NCBI RefSeq assembly: GCF_000801105.2
Contig: NC_079514.1
Coordinates: 22,112,293 to 22,176,292, forward strand
Origin: Raphanus sativus
Lineage: Eukaryota > Streptophyta > Magnoliopsida > Brassicales > Brassicaceae
Length of the DNA: 64,000 nucleotides
Direction of reading: 5' to 3'
The position numbers and the translations under genes were made by a program. Of this stretch, positions 42,879 to 52,992 are shown piece by piece (within the stretch, counting starts at the first letter, position 1; each line of letters begins with the position of its first letter). The notes below the pieces were generated by a model that did not search any database, was not told where the DNA came from, and was given only the letters and a program-made list of their open reading frames with translations.

Positions 42879-45800
42879 TAGTCTTCATCATATTCTTCAC
42901 TGTGGTCTCCACTGTGGGAAGAGGTGGCTATGTCTACTGCAAAACTCTCATGAAATCCGCTATCTGCCCAACTCCTTATTGAGTAATCATCTTCCTTTCG
43001 GTTGGGTGGGATGGCGAAATTCGGGTAGCAATGATCTGGTAGATCGAGTTCATCATCCGGTGGGTCTCTGTCGATCGATGATCCATAGTTGTTGTCGATC
43101 TCCTCTGACTTGAATGTGTCGATCGATGACGTCAAAGTACTGTCGATCGATCCCGAGTACTCTGTCTCGTACTCAACTTCACAATGACAAACTGCGATGA
43201 TACCAGTATCATCTTCCTTTACCACTAATTTGGCTGGTGGTTTGTCAAGCTTGACAGGGTCGTAGTGGATATCTGGATCTATCATAGTCAAGCACATCCT
43301 GTTGGTCTTCATGTCACATATGGCTCCTACTGTAGCCATAAATGCTCTTCCAAGTAAGAGGGAAGAGTTCCAATTTAGCTTGATGTCTAGGACATGAAAA
43401 TCCACAGGGACGATAGCATCACCAATGTGCACCTCTAGGTCTTTGATGAAGCCTCCAGAGTTTCTCTGAGAGTAATCCACGAAAGTAAAGATCTGTGGTG
43501 AAGGCTCTACTTGCAGGCCCAGATGGTCTGCCATGACCTTTGGTAAGATGCTGACTGATGAACCAGTGTCACATAGTGCGTGAGGAAATTCAATACCTTG
43601 TACCACACAGGGTATTGCAAACTTCCCAGGATCACTCTTCTTTAGCAAAGTAATCCTTTTCCTCATCTCTTCTCTGACGTTGTCAAACCTTCTCCTAATG
43701 TCAGTTTCAGTCTCCCTTGTTTCTCTGAAGAACATCCACAATCTCTTTGTGAAATAAACCTCCTCAAAAGGTTTCTCTGGTGGGATTCCGATAACTCTCT
43801 TAGTGAAACCATCAATCTCCTTTTCATTAGCTTCCCTCTTAAGGTTCTTAGGAATCTTCTCCTTCCGACTCCTTAACCTTCTTCCTTCAGTTCCCTCTGA
43901 TGTAGGTGTAGTGTCTGAAGGGTTACTAGTTATTTCGGTAGGGGTAGCTTGTGGTTTCGGTGTGGGTCTGAGTGCATTGATTCGGTTGCTGTCTATCGAT
44001 GGTAGTTGCACTCGGTATATGAGAGGTGCGTGTCGATCGATAGGTGGAGAATAGGATCGATCGATACGGTTCTCTTCATTGTGTCGATCGATGAGTGGCT
44101 CGTCTCGTCGGTCGATATCTTCGTAGGTGTGGGTGGGTGGGTATGGATGAGAAGCCGTGAATTCAGCATGTGTCAATATCCTAACCGCGTTGCAGTCTGC
44201 AAGCGTATCCGGAAAAGACATCGTCGATGTCGATCGATGTGGACTAGTTGGTGTCGATCGACACCATTGTGATCCACCGAGACTTAGCGAACTTTCCACT
44301 TCAAAGTCTCCTTCTTGTAGCTTCTCCTGTTTCACCACTTGCCAGAAATCATCATCTATGATAGCATTGACGTGGTGTTTCCTATTTCCTTCCCCTACTT
44401 CCTTAGAAGTTCCAATCCTCCTGATAGAGTCTTCAGTCTGGACAATCTGTGTCTCAAGTTTCTTAACTTGAGTGCAGATGGTATCTATCCTCGTGGTCAG
44501 ATTGTTAAAGACAGAATCAATCTTCCCATTGAAGTCTACTGTAAGCTTCTGCTGACCTTCCAGAACTCTATCAATCATGGCATCAAACTTACTCTCCTGG
44601 GTGGGTGGCGGTGGGTTTTGGTAAGCTGAGTTGCCGTAGTTCCTTGTGTTGGTGAAGGGTTTCTGATACTGTGAACTCTGGTTGTAGTTACTCTTCTGAC
44701 CACTGCCAAAGAAGTTTCTGTTTCCACTCTGGTTTCCATATCTCTGAAATCCAGTACCTCCAATGTAGTTCACATCTTCCTCTGTATCATCCTCTCTAGC
44801 CTCTCCTTCTTCAGCTGAGCAGACTGGCTGCCCCAGAAATGCATGTAAAGCATCTATCTTGGCTCTGACTTCATTCATCTGGTCTTCACCGATGGCTGCA
44901 ACCGATTTCTTCTTGTCAGAGTCAGTGTTCTTGGTGCTGCTGCTGTTGGCTAGGTTCTCAATAAGTCTCACAGCCTCTATTGGATTCCTAGTGTTGAAGT
45001 TCCCCTCACTAGCAGTATCAAGAGCCATCTGATACCTTAAGGCGATACCTCTGTAAAAAGTGCTTAACAGCTGCACTTCATTGAATCCATGGTGTGGACA
45101 GTCTCGCTGGAAGAACTTGAATCTGATCCACGCGTCTTTAAAAGTCTCACTAGGCTTTTGCGCGAAAGTGGCTATTTTGCTCCTTAAGTCTTCAGCGCGT
45201 GCCTCATCAAAGAAATTACGCAGGAAGGCGTTTTTGATGTCGGCCCAGGATGTCAGTGATCCTGTAGGTAGCTGCTTGAGCCAGTGCGAAGCTTCTCCAA
45301 TCAGTGAGTATTTGAAGAGCTTGCAGAGTAGGTAGTCCTCGGGGACTCCATCCATACGAATAGCAGCGATAAGATCCTCGAACCTCTCCAGATGGTCCAT
45401 AGGATGCTCGTGTGATTGCCCAGAATAAGGTATCTGAGACACGAGAGAGTAGTACTGAGGCTTGAGCTCGAAGTTCGGCTTCTGAATCTCTGGAAGTCGA
45501 ATAGCTGATCTGTTGGTGTAGTACTCGTCTGGACGGTTATAGTCTGCCAACGATCGTGTTTGAGCTTCTCCTGTAGCCTCAGCTTCAGTTTCAGGGATTA
45601 TGTTTCCCTGTGCATCTAGCTTCTGACCTGTTGCATTACGCAGATGACCATCTTGGTCATACAGGTTTCCATTCTCGCCCTGCGTGAGAATGACAATCGC
45701 GACCATGCTTCGCGGAGTAGTGTCGATCGATATACGGTTAGAAGTATCGATCGATGTTGATCGGTGAACGGTATCGGTCGACGGTGCTGTCTGAGTGTCG

Positions 45801-45952
45801 GTCGACTGTTGAACGTGAGTATCAGTCGACGGTAATGCGGTTCTGTCGATCGATGCGGAGCGTAGGTCTTTGCGGATTGAGCGTTCCAAGTGTGCAGGAT
45901 CCTCTGAGAATAATAGTTGATTTCCCTTGTTGCTTCTGGTACTGCTGGGCAT
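42737..45952 (-). CDS. Element S gag-protease
   Basis: A 1071-residue open frame starting MPSSTRSNKGNQLLF. Octapeptide SID/STD repeats are at residues 34-80. The gag core is about 180-310 (HPMDHLERFEDLIAAIRMDG, FQRDCPHHGFNEVQLLSTFY). An N/Q-rich stretch at 405-448 stands where a CCHC knuckle would be. IDR/RST repeats are at 565-653. An aspartic protease follows with DTGSS at 795-799 and LLLGRAFMATVGAICD at 865-880. SID units recur at 935-961, and the acidic EEYDEDYWEE at 1019 resembles W. After the protease the frame ends without RT. Gag forms the particle and the protease would mature it. It is intact, unlike W, and upstream of ORF2. The start is supported by its match to W and its closeness to the PBS. 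Confidence 0.9.
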   Translation of the reverse strand: MPSSTRSNKGNQLLFSEDPAHLERSIRKDLRSASIDRTALPSTDTHVQQSTDTQTAPSTDTVHRSTSIDTSNRISIDTTPRSMVAIVILTQGENGNLYDQDGHLRNATGQKLDAQGNIIPETEAEATGEAQTRSLADYNRPDEYYTNRSAIRLPEIQKPNFELKPQYYSLVSQIPYSGQSHEHPMDHLERFEDLIAAIRMDGVPEDYLLCKLFKYSLIGEASHWLKQLPTGSLTSWADIKNAFLRNFFDEARAEDLRSKIATFAQKPSETFKDAWIRFKFFQRDCPHHGFNEVQLLSTFYRGIALRYQMALDTASEGNFNTRNPIEAVRLIENLANSSSTKNTDSDKKKSVAAIGEDQMNEVRAKIDALHAFLGQPVCSAEEGEAREDDTEEDVNYIGGTGFQRYGNQSGNRNFFGSGQKSNYNQSSQYQKPFTNTRNYGNSAYQNPPPPTQESKFDAMIDRVLEGQQKLTVDFNGKIDSVFNNLTTRIDTICTQVKKLETQIVQTEDSIRRIGTSKEVGEGNRKHHVNAIIDDDFWQVVKQEKLQEGDFEVESSLSLGGSQWCRSTPTSPHRSTSTMSFPDTLADCNAVRILTHAEFTASHPYPPTHTYEDIDRRDEPLIDRHNEENRIDRSYSPPIDRHAPLIYRVQLPSIDSNRINALRPTPKPQATPTEITSNPSDTTPTSEGTEGRRLRSRKEKIPKNLKREANEKEIDGFTKRVIGIPPEKPFEEVYFTKRLWMFFRETRETETDIRRRFDNVREEMRKRITLLKKSDPGKFAIPCVVQGIEFPHALCDTGSSVSILPKVMADHLGLQVEPSPQIFTFVDYSQRNSGGFIKDLEVHIGDAIVPVDFHVLDIKLNWNSSLLLGRAFMATVGAICDMKTNRMCLTMIDPDIHYDPVKLDKPPAKLVVKEDDTGIIAVCHCEVEYETEYSGSIDSTLTSSIDTFKSEEIDNNYGSSIDRDPPDDELDLPDHCYPNFAIPPNRKEDDYSIRSWADSGFHESFAVDIATSSHSGDHSEEYDEDYWEERAWEITWRMTDLHHNRSTSNAHHRSIIYFIQQNDIVHRSTLPV
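43071..43150. repeat. Four phased palindromes in S gag (24-bp steps)
   Basis: Sites start at 43071, 43095 (TCGATCTC), 43119 and 43143. They correspond to GSIDSTLTSSIDTFKSEEID on the minus strand. Confidence 0.95.
45774..45853. repeat. Four phased palindromes in the S gag N-terminus
   Basis: TCGGTCGA, TCGGTCGA, TCAGTCGA and TCGATCGA start at 45774, 45798, 45822 and 45846, exact 24-bp steps. Two further perfect octamers are at 45723 and 45747. Confidence 0.95.
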
Positions 45953-46043
45953 GTACCTGAAAAGACAAAAAAAAAATTAAATAAGAAAGGGGGTAAAAGA
46001 AAAACCTAAGATTAATAAGATTAAATCTAATGGCGATCAAAGC

Positions 46044-46061
46044 TCCCCGGCAACGGCGCCA
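46044..46061 (-). promoter_or_regulatory. Element S primer binding site
   Basis: The sense strand reads TGGCGCCGTTGCCGGGGA, four bases past the 5' LTR. Identical to W. Confidence 0.9.
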
Positions 46062-46065
46062 AATT

Positions 46066-47424
46066 TGATAGTGCTCAAATTACCCAGTAGAGCTTACTCT
46101 CTCAAATAAGAGGTACAGCTGTAGTACTTAGGGATCGAATCACGAGGAGCTAGGGAACCAATTAAATAAAATCTACTAATCAATCCTAGGCAAGGTTGGT
46201 TTATATGATAGAAATGAAAATAACAATTCCTAAAATGAGCAAGGCAGTTGCTCTAACTAACAATATGAAGGGTTGTTTAAATGGGATAAAGAGTGCTAGA
46301 CATAGGGTTTCTATTCAGGAATGGAGATTATAATCTCTATAAATGCTTTAATAAGTTGCTTGCATGATACTATAGATCTCAGCCGCTTAACATATGTGAA
46401 TGAATCACTGGTTAAAATATCTAGATCTCTGGCCACACCTTTCGCATGATGACACAGAAAAAGAGTCGGTCGATATCCTTTTGAGATATCGAGCGATACA
46501 CCTTTCGCGGCGCCGATCGATTTACCAGTAGGGTATCGATCGACGGCTTCTAGATCTGCCTAGGCGCGAACCGAATATGACCGCGAGGTCTCAAGGAGGA
46601 ACTGTCGTTCTTCTCAACGGGAAACAGGCATCGCTCAAATGGATAATTCAAGATAATCTAAGATCCTAGTGATCTATGTTCTAGTTAGCTACTCTAAAAC
46701 AAGCATAGGGTACAATCCATTTGATGAGTATCACAACTTAGCAATTATAGTTTGGGGCTAATCCCACAAACCTATTTAAACCCTAGATCTAACAAGTAGA
46801 CTACTCAGACATAGCTAAGCAATTCATAACAATAGATAGATGAAAGAATTGCATAGATAGAATAAAGTAGAAATACAAAAGGAGATGAGAAATCTCTCCA
46901 ATCTCTCTCAAACAAATAAAACTCTAGTCTCTCTCTCACACTCTCTGCTTTGGTTGTGAAAAGCTTCAAGCTTCAAAGGGTTTCAAAACTTGCCGTCAAA
47001 AAGACTTAGCAGGAGTATTTAAGCATTTCCATTAGGTTAAAAACTCGTCAGGGGCAATCTCGTAATTTGGTGAAGTCTTGGTGAAGTAGTCGGCTAAACC
47101 ATTTCGTCCTCGATATCGATCGACAACACTGAATGTGTATCGATCGATTATAATCTTCTAGTACGCGGATCTTCTCAGCTACATCGATCGACAACTCAGG
47201 ATGAGTATCGATCGATTGTAATCGCAATGTTGACTTCCGACTTAGTCTTGAATGGTCAACTCGGGTGTATCATCTCTTGTACTCCAAAATGCTCCAAAAA
47301 CATCACTTTCTCACAAAATGCTCCTGAACCTGAAAACATACCTAACAGGCTAGAAAACAGATTAAATATATAGTAAAACACTAGTATACCATGGTTAAAA
47401 ACGGGTAAAATCCATGGTATATCA
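46066..47424 (-). repeat. Element S 5' LTR
   Basis: 1359 bp, near-identical to 37939-39297. Bounded on the right by TSD CTTGC. Confidence 0.95.
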
Positions 47425-47640
47425 CTTGCTATAGCGACCGAACTTGTCTCGGAGCTCGGTCGCTATAGCGACCGAGCTTGTCTTGGGGCTCGTTGCTCGG
47501 TCACTATAGTGACCGAGCTTGGGTCTATGCTCGGTCGTTATAGCGACCGAGCTTGGTTCGATGCTTGGGCGCTATAGCGACCGAGCTTCGTTTGATAGCG
47601 ACCGAGCATGGTTCGATGCTCGGTCGCTAGCGACCGATCT
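47425..47640. repeat. Palindrome array in the X interior, beside the S insertion
   Basis: Six or more diverged copies of the TCGGTCGCTATAGCGACCGA unit. A perfect copy lies at 47456-47475. At 47497-47516 the palindrome is changed on both arms but stays perfect (TCGGTCACTATAGTGACCGA). S inserted into this array, with TSD CTTGC at 37934-37938 and 47425-47429. Confidence 0.9.
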
Positions 47641-48052
47641 TGGCTTTGAGTTTAACTTTCTGCGAGTAACCTAGGGTTTTTCTGCAGTTATTGGGAGAGC
47701 GAGTTTTACTTTTCTGAAACGTTTTCGGAGAAATCGTCTTGGTCGAACCCTTATGCGCTGCGATTTCTCCAACTCGGTAATAAGAAGAATTTCACGGAGT
47801 TGGAAAGATTTTATCGTTGCCCTTTGTGTTTGGAGGGAAAAATCACGAGCTCGATTTAGTGCTCTTCCTGTGACGGAAGGTCACGACCAAGTTTTCGATT
47901 TTGTTGAACACTACGGCGTTTGCGTAAGCGTTGGCCATAGGGGCAGTCAGTTCTGCGAGTTTGTCTTTTATATATGCGTACGTCTTTTTGATCAAGCGTT
48001 TTGTGGCTATGAGTAAGAATAATCCGTGACCCCCCTCCTTCTAGCGCTAAAT
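47641..48052 (-). other. X1 5' untranslated region
   Basis: Follows the X1 5' LTR on the minus strand. It opens with a probable primer-binding region (attTAGCGCTAGAAGGAGGGG, about 48052-48032). No gag frame is recognisable; an 87-codon plus-strand ORF (47753-48016) has no known motif. Confidence 0.5.
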
Positions 48053-49581
48053 TGTGGGAACCGAAATTCGCACCGTCAAATTATCGTATAAATAAGGAAA
48101 CTAGAAAAACCCTAATTTCCTAGAGGTCCCGGATTTCTGCGGAGCCAACGAAAAGTGACCAAATAGACGCAGAAAATATGAGAAGATAACAAAACGAATT
48201 TAGAAAGAACAATAGATCTTATTTCGAATCCACGTAAGAGTATTGCGGGCATTACAAGGGATTATAAGGGCTTTAGCCGCAAGTGCAGTCAGCGAGTGAT
48301 CTAGCTCTAGCGACCTAAAACCTTAAACCTAGTAGAGTCGCAGCTCGATTAAAAAAATACGAAAAAGATACAGAAACGGTTTTTGATTGATTTCGGACTG
48401 AACCTTATTAAAGGCTGCCTACGTACCCCTTTCAAAGATCAAGCCGAACATAGTTCAATTGATAGAGCTGGACAAGAGATCGAGCTGCCTGGGCGAGTTC
48501 GTCTAATAATTGAGTGTCAGTCATAGAAACCGAACTTGTCGAGAATAAAGCCTAAGTTTCTAAGTGCCGAGAATTATGAGTCTAAAAGAGTTGTCCCCTT
48601 CTGCCTCTCATCTTGAACCCCTTATATACTCCCTCCTAAGTCGGTTTACGTCTTCCTCTTTTGCCTTTAAGCCGTCATAGTCCAAAAAATGGAGATATTC
48701 CATTTTTCCATCCTTCATGATTATCTGCGGAAATTTTCCATTTATCCTTGGAATTTGATGTTTATCTTCCAAGCATAAACCGTCGTAGGGCTTATGGGTT
48801 TGAGAAATCGTAAGCGGGCCTCAAATCAAGTTTAAGACTCTTTGGGCCGTCTTTTGGTTTGAGACGTTCGTTACGGTTTCTTCGATAAAGTTAAATTTCC
48901 GCGGTTTTATCGTAAACCAGACTGATGACCCCATTTAATCAAGAATCAAGAAATGGTTAAGCCGTAATTTGCGGAAGGTTGTAATGAGGGTAGTCGAGAC
49001 TGCATAGTTTTACTTCGTATTATCTTTTTGGAAGATTTCGGATGCTTCGGAAAGACCGTGTGGTACGCATATTCGGTCGCTATAGCGACCGAGCTTGTGC
49101 TTGGGCTCGGTCGCTACAGCGACCGAGCTTGTCTTTGGGCTCGGTCGCTATAGCGACCGAGCTTGTGCTTGGGCTCGGTCGCTATGGCGACCGAGCTTGT
49201 GCTTGGGCTCTGTCGCTATAGCGACCGAGCCTGGCGTTCCTTTGGCTGGTTCCCGATGATTGGGTCAAGCCTTTGCCATTGTTGATCATTTGTTGTTTCG
49301 AGTGATCGTGTTTTTAACGAAGATACGATCTAATCGTAGAGTTCTTCGCAAGTATTCGATTTTTACGATTTCTTTCGTAAAGAAAACAAAGACGTATATT
49401 TTTATCGAATGTTTTGATACTAACTTCGTTGTCAACACGAACCATTGGAGCTTCGACGCTGCGGACAAATCTATTCAAGAATTTTATCGTAAAAATTGGT
49501 TAAAGTAATTTTTACGAGAATTATCTCTTCGAGAAATATTTTCGAACGTTAATTTCGTTGTAACCGTTTTTGACCCCAACA
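48053..49581 (-). repeat. X1 5' LTR
   Basis: 1529 bp, minus orientation, from 49581 (TGTTGGGGTC) to 48053 (TTCCCACA). Sense-downstream (48052 and lower) follows attTAGCGCTAGAAGGAGGGG, a plausible primer-binding region. Short ORFs within (49260-49508) are not credible. Confidence 0.9.
49073..49228. repeat. 34-bp palindromic minisatellite, 5 units (X1 5' LTR)
   Basis: Units start at exact 34-bp steps (49073, 49107, 49141, 49175, 49209). Units 1 and 3 carry the perfect 20-bp palindrome; units 2, 4 and 5 differ by one base each. Confidence 0.95.
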
Positions 49582-49586
49582 ATAGG

Positions 49587-49993
49587 CATATCGATCGATA
49601 TCCTAATCTATGACCCGCCTGGGCGTGTTCATCGGTTCTAGTAATAGATGGTCGCAACGACAGTTGGGCTATTGTTTAGTTGGGTTCTTAAATATCATGC
49701 AAGCATCTCACATAGGAATCATACCTCTATAATCATGATAACCTGAATAGCAACCTTAGATCTAGCTCTTTTAATCATACTAGTTAACCCATTCAATCAT
49801 CTTGAGTAATTGTCCTGCTCAAACCAATTCCGTGTTACATTTATTTATTGCACTAATAACAAATCTTTAGCCTAACTTAGTTACAATAAGATCTATTGAT
49901 TCCCTAGCTCCTTGTGGATTCAATCCCTAAGTACTACAATAGACCTCTTTTGATGAGAGTAATATTGCTATAGGGTAATTTGAGCAAGTATCA
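49587..49993 (+). repeat. W 5' LTR, second part
   Basis: Resumes after the right-hand ATAGG (49582-49586) and ends ...GAGCAAGTATCA, like the S LTR end GAGCACTATCA. The two parts total about 1286 bp, against 1359 bp for S LTRs. It is followed at once by AAT and the primer binding site. Confidence 0.85.
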
Positions 49994-49997
49994 AATT

Positions 49998-50015
49998 TGG
50001 CGCCGTTGCCGGGGA
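49998..50015 (+). promoter_or_regulatory. W primer binding site (tRNA-Asp type)
   Basis: TGGCGCCGTTGCCGGGGA lies four bases after the LTR end. It is the PBS type used by Athila elements and is identical to that of S. Confidence 0.9.
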
Positions 50016-50209
50016 GCTTTGATCGTCATTAGATTTTATTTAAGTCTAGGTTTTTCTTTTTAAGTTACTTTTGTCAACTGATTAATTTTTCTTATTTTTT
50101 TCTTTTCAGGTGCATGCCCAGCATAACCAGAAGCAAGGAAAACAAGGAATTATTGTCTGCTGACCCCGCTTCTTTGGAACGTTCAATCCGCAAACAGATA
50201 CGTTCCGCA

Positions 50210-50427
50210 TCGATCGATACACCTACTTGTGCATCGACCGACTTTCACCGCCAACCGTCTACCGAGTTTCATTCACTGCCGACCGATACCAGTTCACCGA
50301 CATCGATCGATCTCACTCTGACATCGATCAATACTATTCCTTCCACATCGACCGATACTTTTCAGTACCCATCGACTCACATCTTTCATCCGATATCGAC
50401 CGATACCGCATCTCGCGCATCGATCGA
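50210..50427 (+). repeat. Ten-site phased palindrome array in W gag
   Basis: TCGATCGA or close variants (TCGACCGA, TCTACCGA, TCGATCAA, TCGACTCA) start at 50210, 50234, 50258, 50279, 50303, 50324, 50348, 50372, 50396 and 50420: spacings 24,24,21,24,21,24,24,24,24. The 13-16 bp between sites are unrelated to each other. Confidence 0.9.
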
Positions 50428-52992
50428 TACTGAGAACATGTCGAGACTTTGATACTACGAGCGGACGAACATGGAAACCTGCGTGACCAAGATGGTCACC
50501 TGCGTAATGCAGCAGGTTAAAAGATTAATGATCAGGGGTTCGCAATCCCTGATCTAGAAGCTGAAGCTGCTGCAGCTGCTGCTCAAGCTGCAGACGAGGC
50601 CACCAGAAACAGATCACTGGCTGACTACAACCGTCCAGATCAATACTATGCCAACAAATCTGCAATCCGCCCTCCAGAGATTCAGAGGACAGATTTTGAG
50701 GTGAAGCCTATCTACTACACACTTGTAGGACAGATACCCTACAATGGAGCACATAACGAGCACCCTATGGACCATCTAGAGAGGTACGAGGATCTCATAT
50801 CAGTGGTCAAAGCCAATGGAGTACCAGCTGACAACCTACTTTGCAAGCTTTTCAAGCACTCTCTTACTGGAGAAGCTTTGCAATGGTTCAAGCAACTATC
50901 ACGATGATCTCTTACTTCCTGGAATGAAATCAAGAATGCTTTCTTGATCAACTTCTTTGATGAAGAACGCGCAGAAGACTTGAGGACTAAGATTGCAGAA
51001 GCCTGCAGAGCCTTTCAGACGCTGCTGGGTCCGATTCAAAACCTACCAAAGAGATTGCCCACACCATGGATTCAACCAAGTGCAGCTACTAAGCACTTTC
51101 TTCAGAGGCTTAGATCTGATCTACCAGACAGCTCTAGATACAGCTAGTGAAGGAAACTTCAACACCAGGAATCCCGAAGAGGCAGTGAGACTTATCAAAA
51201 ATTTGGCAACTAGCAATAGTACCAAGAACACTAATTACGAAAGGAGAAAAGCAGCCAATGCTTTAGGAATTGAGCAGATGGACGAGATGCAAATCAAGCC
51301 AAACAGCTTTAAGAAGCAAGTCAATTTTTCTGAACATGAGGAGATCATTGAGACTGACGAGGAAGAGGATGTGAATTACATAGGAGGATTCCAGAGATAT
51401 GGGAATCAGAACCAAAACAGGAACTTCTATGGCAACAGTCAGAGAAGCAACTTCAACCAGAGTTCACAGTACCAGAAGCCTTTCAGCAACAACAACTTCA
51501 GCAGCAACAAGAACCTCACAAATTCCTTCTACCAGAATCCGCCACCACCTACTCAAGAGAGCAAGTTTGGAGCTATGCTTGACTCAGTTCTAGAGGGTCA
51601 ACAGAAGCTCACAGTGAATTTCAATGGAAAGATAGATGCTGTGTAGAACAGTTTGATCTCCAAGTTCGACACTTTGAGCACTCATGTGAAAAAGTTGGTG
51701 ACACAAGTGGTTCAAACTTCTGAAGCTATCAAGAGACAAGATGCCTTCAAAGCCAGAGAAGAAGATCTCATAAGACACCACATCAATACTATTGTGGTAG
51801 AAGATTTCTGGGTAGTGGATGAATATGGGAACCCCCATAAGAAGGTTGTTGAAGCCGGCGATGCTATGCATATTGATAAAAGATGAACGTGATCGATCGA
51901 TGTGGGAAGAAGACTATTGTTCGATGTTCGAGGTACGAAATCGATCGACAGAGTCCACCAGATCTACGGCTACAAGCAACCCAGTTCGGATAATCACGCA
52001 TGAAGAATTCGCAGAGAAATACCCGAACCCACTCCACCCTTTCGACGATCGATCCGAAGATGAAGATATCGATCCCCCTACTGCTATCACCATCGATCGA
52101 CAGGACACTACTGTCTCGGTTCCTAAAACGAGAGTGCAACTACCAAAGATCGACATAACCAAGATCAATGCACTAAAACCCGGACCCAAACCTTCAGATA
52201 ACCAATCAGAAGAGGTTGAGGATACATATGAGCCCATGGAGATAGAAAAGGAAAGTGCAAGGAGAACCTTAAGAAAAAGGAAAGAGAAGGTTCCCAAGCA
52301 TCTTAAAAGAGAGGCTAACCCTACAGAGTTGGAAAATTTTAAGAAGAGAGTCTTGAAGGTTCCTATTGACAGACCTTTGAAGAAGCTTACTTCACACATC
52401 GATTGTGGATGTTCTTCAGAGAAACTTGAGTACAGAGGCTGATATTGAGAAGATGTTCAACCAAGTCAGAGATGAGCTGAAGAACAAGATCACCTTGAAG
52501 AAGAAGAGTGACCCAGGGGAATTTATTATTCCATGCCGCATCAAGGGAATCGAAATCACCAGGGCGCTATGTGATACATGAGCATCAGCCAGCATCATAC
52601 CAAAGGTTATAGCATATCATCTAGGTCTGAAGATTGAACCTACAAAGGAATTCTTTTGCTTTGTAGACTGTTCAAGGAAGAGTTCATTGGGAGTTACCAA
52701 AGACCTTGAGGTACAGATTGGCAATGCCCTAGTTCCTGTTGACTTCCACGTCTTAGACATAAAGTTAAATTGGAACTCTTCTATACTACTTGGAAGAGGA
52801 TTCTTAGCCACAGTGGGAGCTATTTGTGATCTACAAACCAACAAGATGTGCTTGACTCTTATCAATCCAACGATTTACTATGATCCAGTCAAGATTGTCA
52901 GGCCACAGACGTCCAGTAACCAGCCTCCAGAAGAAGCCAAACTCTTGGCACATTTTTACTGTGAAGTCGAGTACGAAACAGAATACTCGGAA

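Larger units (their letters stand above)
37939..47424 (-). mobile_element. Element S: young, pol-less Athila-like retrotransposon with SID repeats
   Basis: LTRs 37939-39297 and 46066-47424 are both 1359 bp with about ten differences by eye (under 1%). TSD CTTGC, PBS and PPT are intact. The 6.77-kb interior encodes gag-protease (42737-45952), a second ORF (41349-42878) and smaller ORFs (40594-41352), but no RT, RNase H or integrase. It must therefore have moved using enzymes of a relative. The sense strand is minus. Confidence 0.92.
9030..49581 (-). mobile_element. Element X1: Tat-lineage Gypsy retrotransposon carrying nested insertions
   Basis: X1 is bounded by two closely similar LTRs, both in minus orientation (5' LTR 48053-49581, 3' LTR 9030-10497), and by the 5-bp TSD ATAGG at 9025-9029 and 49582-49586. 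The LTR termini are TGTTGGGGTCAAAAACGG and ...GGTTCCCACA (TTTCCACA in the 3' copy). The PPT at 10498 confirms the orientation. The span holds a diverged second X-family LTR and internal region (X2), element A inside that LTR, and element S. No X-family RT or integrase is visible. Confidence 0.85.

Noticed and set aside
47753..48016. 87-codon plus-strand ORF beside the X1 5' LTR
   Set aside because: No similarity to known domains, opposite in sense to the element, and in the expected untranslated region.
50210..50427. CRISPR-like array (short palindromic repeats with unique spacers)
   Set aside because: The repeat is only 8 bp, the spacers 13-16 bp, the DNA is plant retrotransposon coding sequence, and no cas genes exist. 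The resemblance is only formal.
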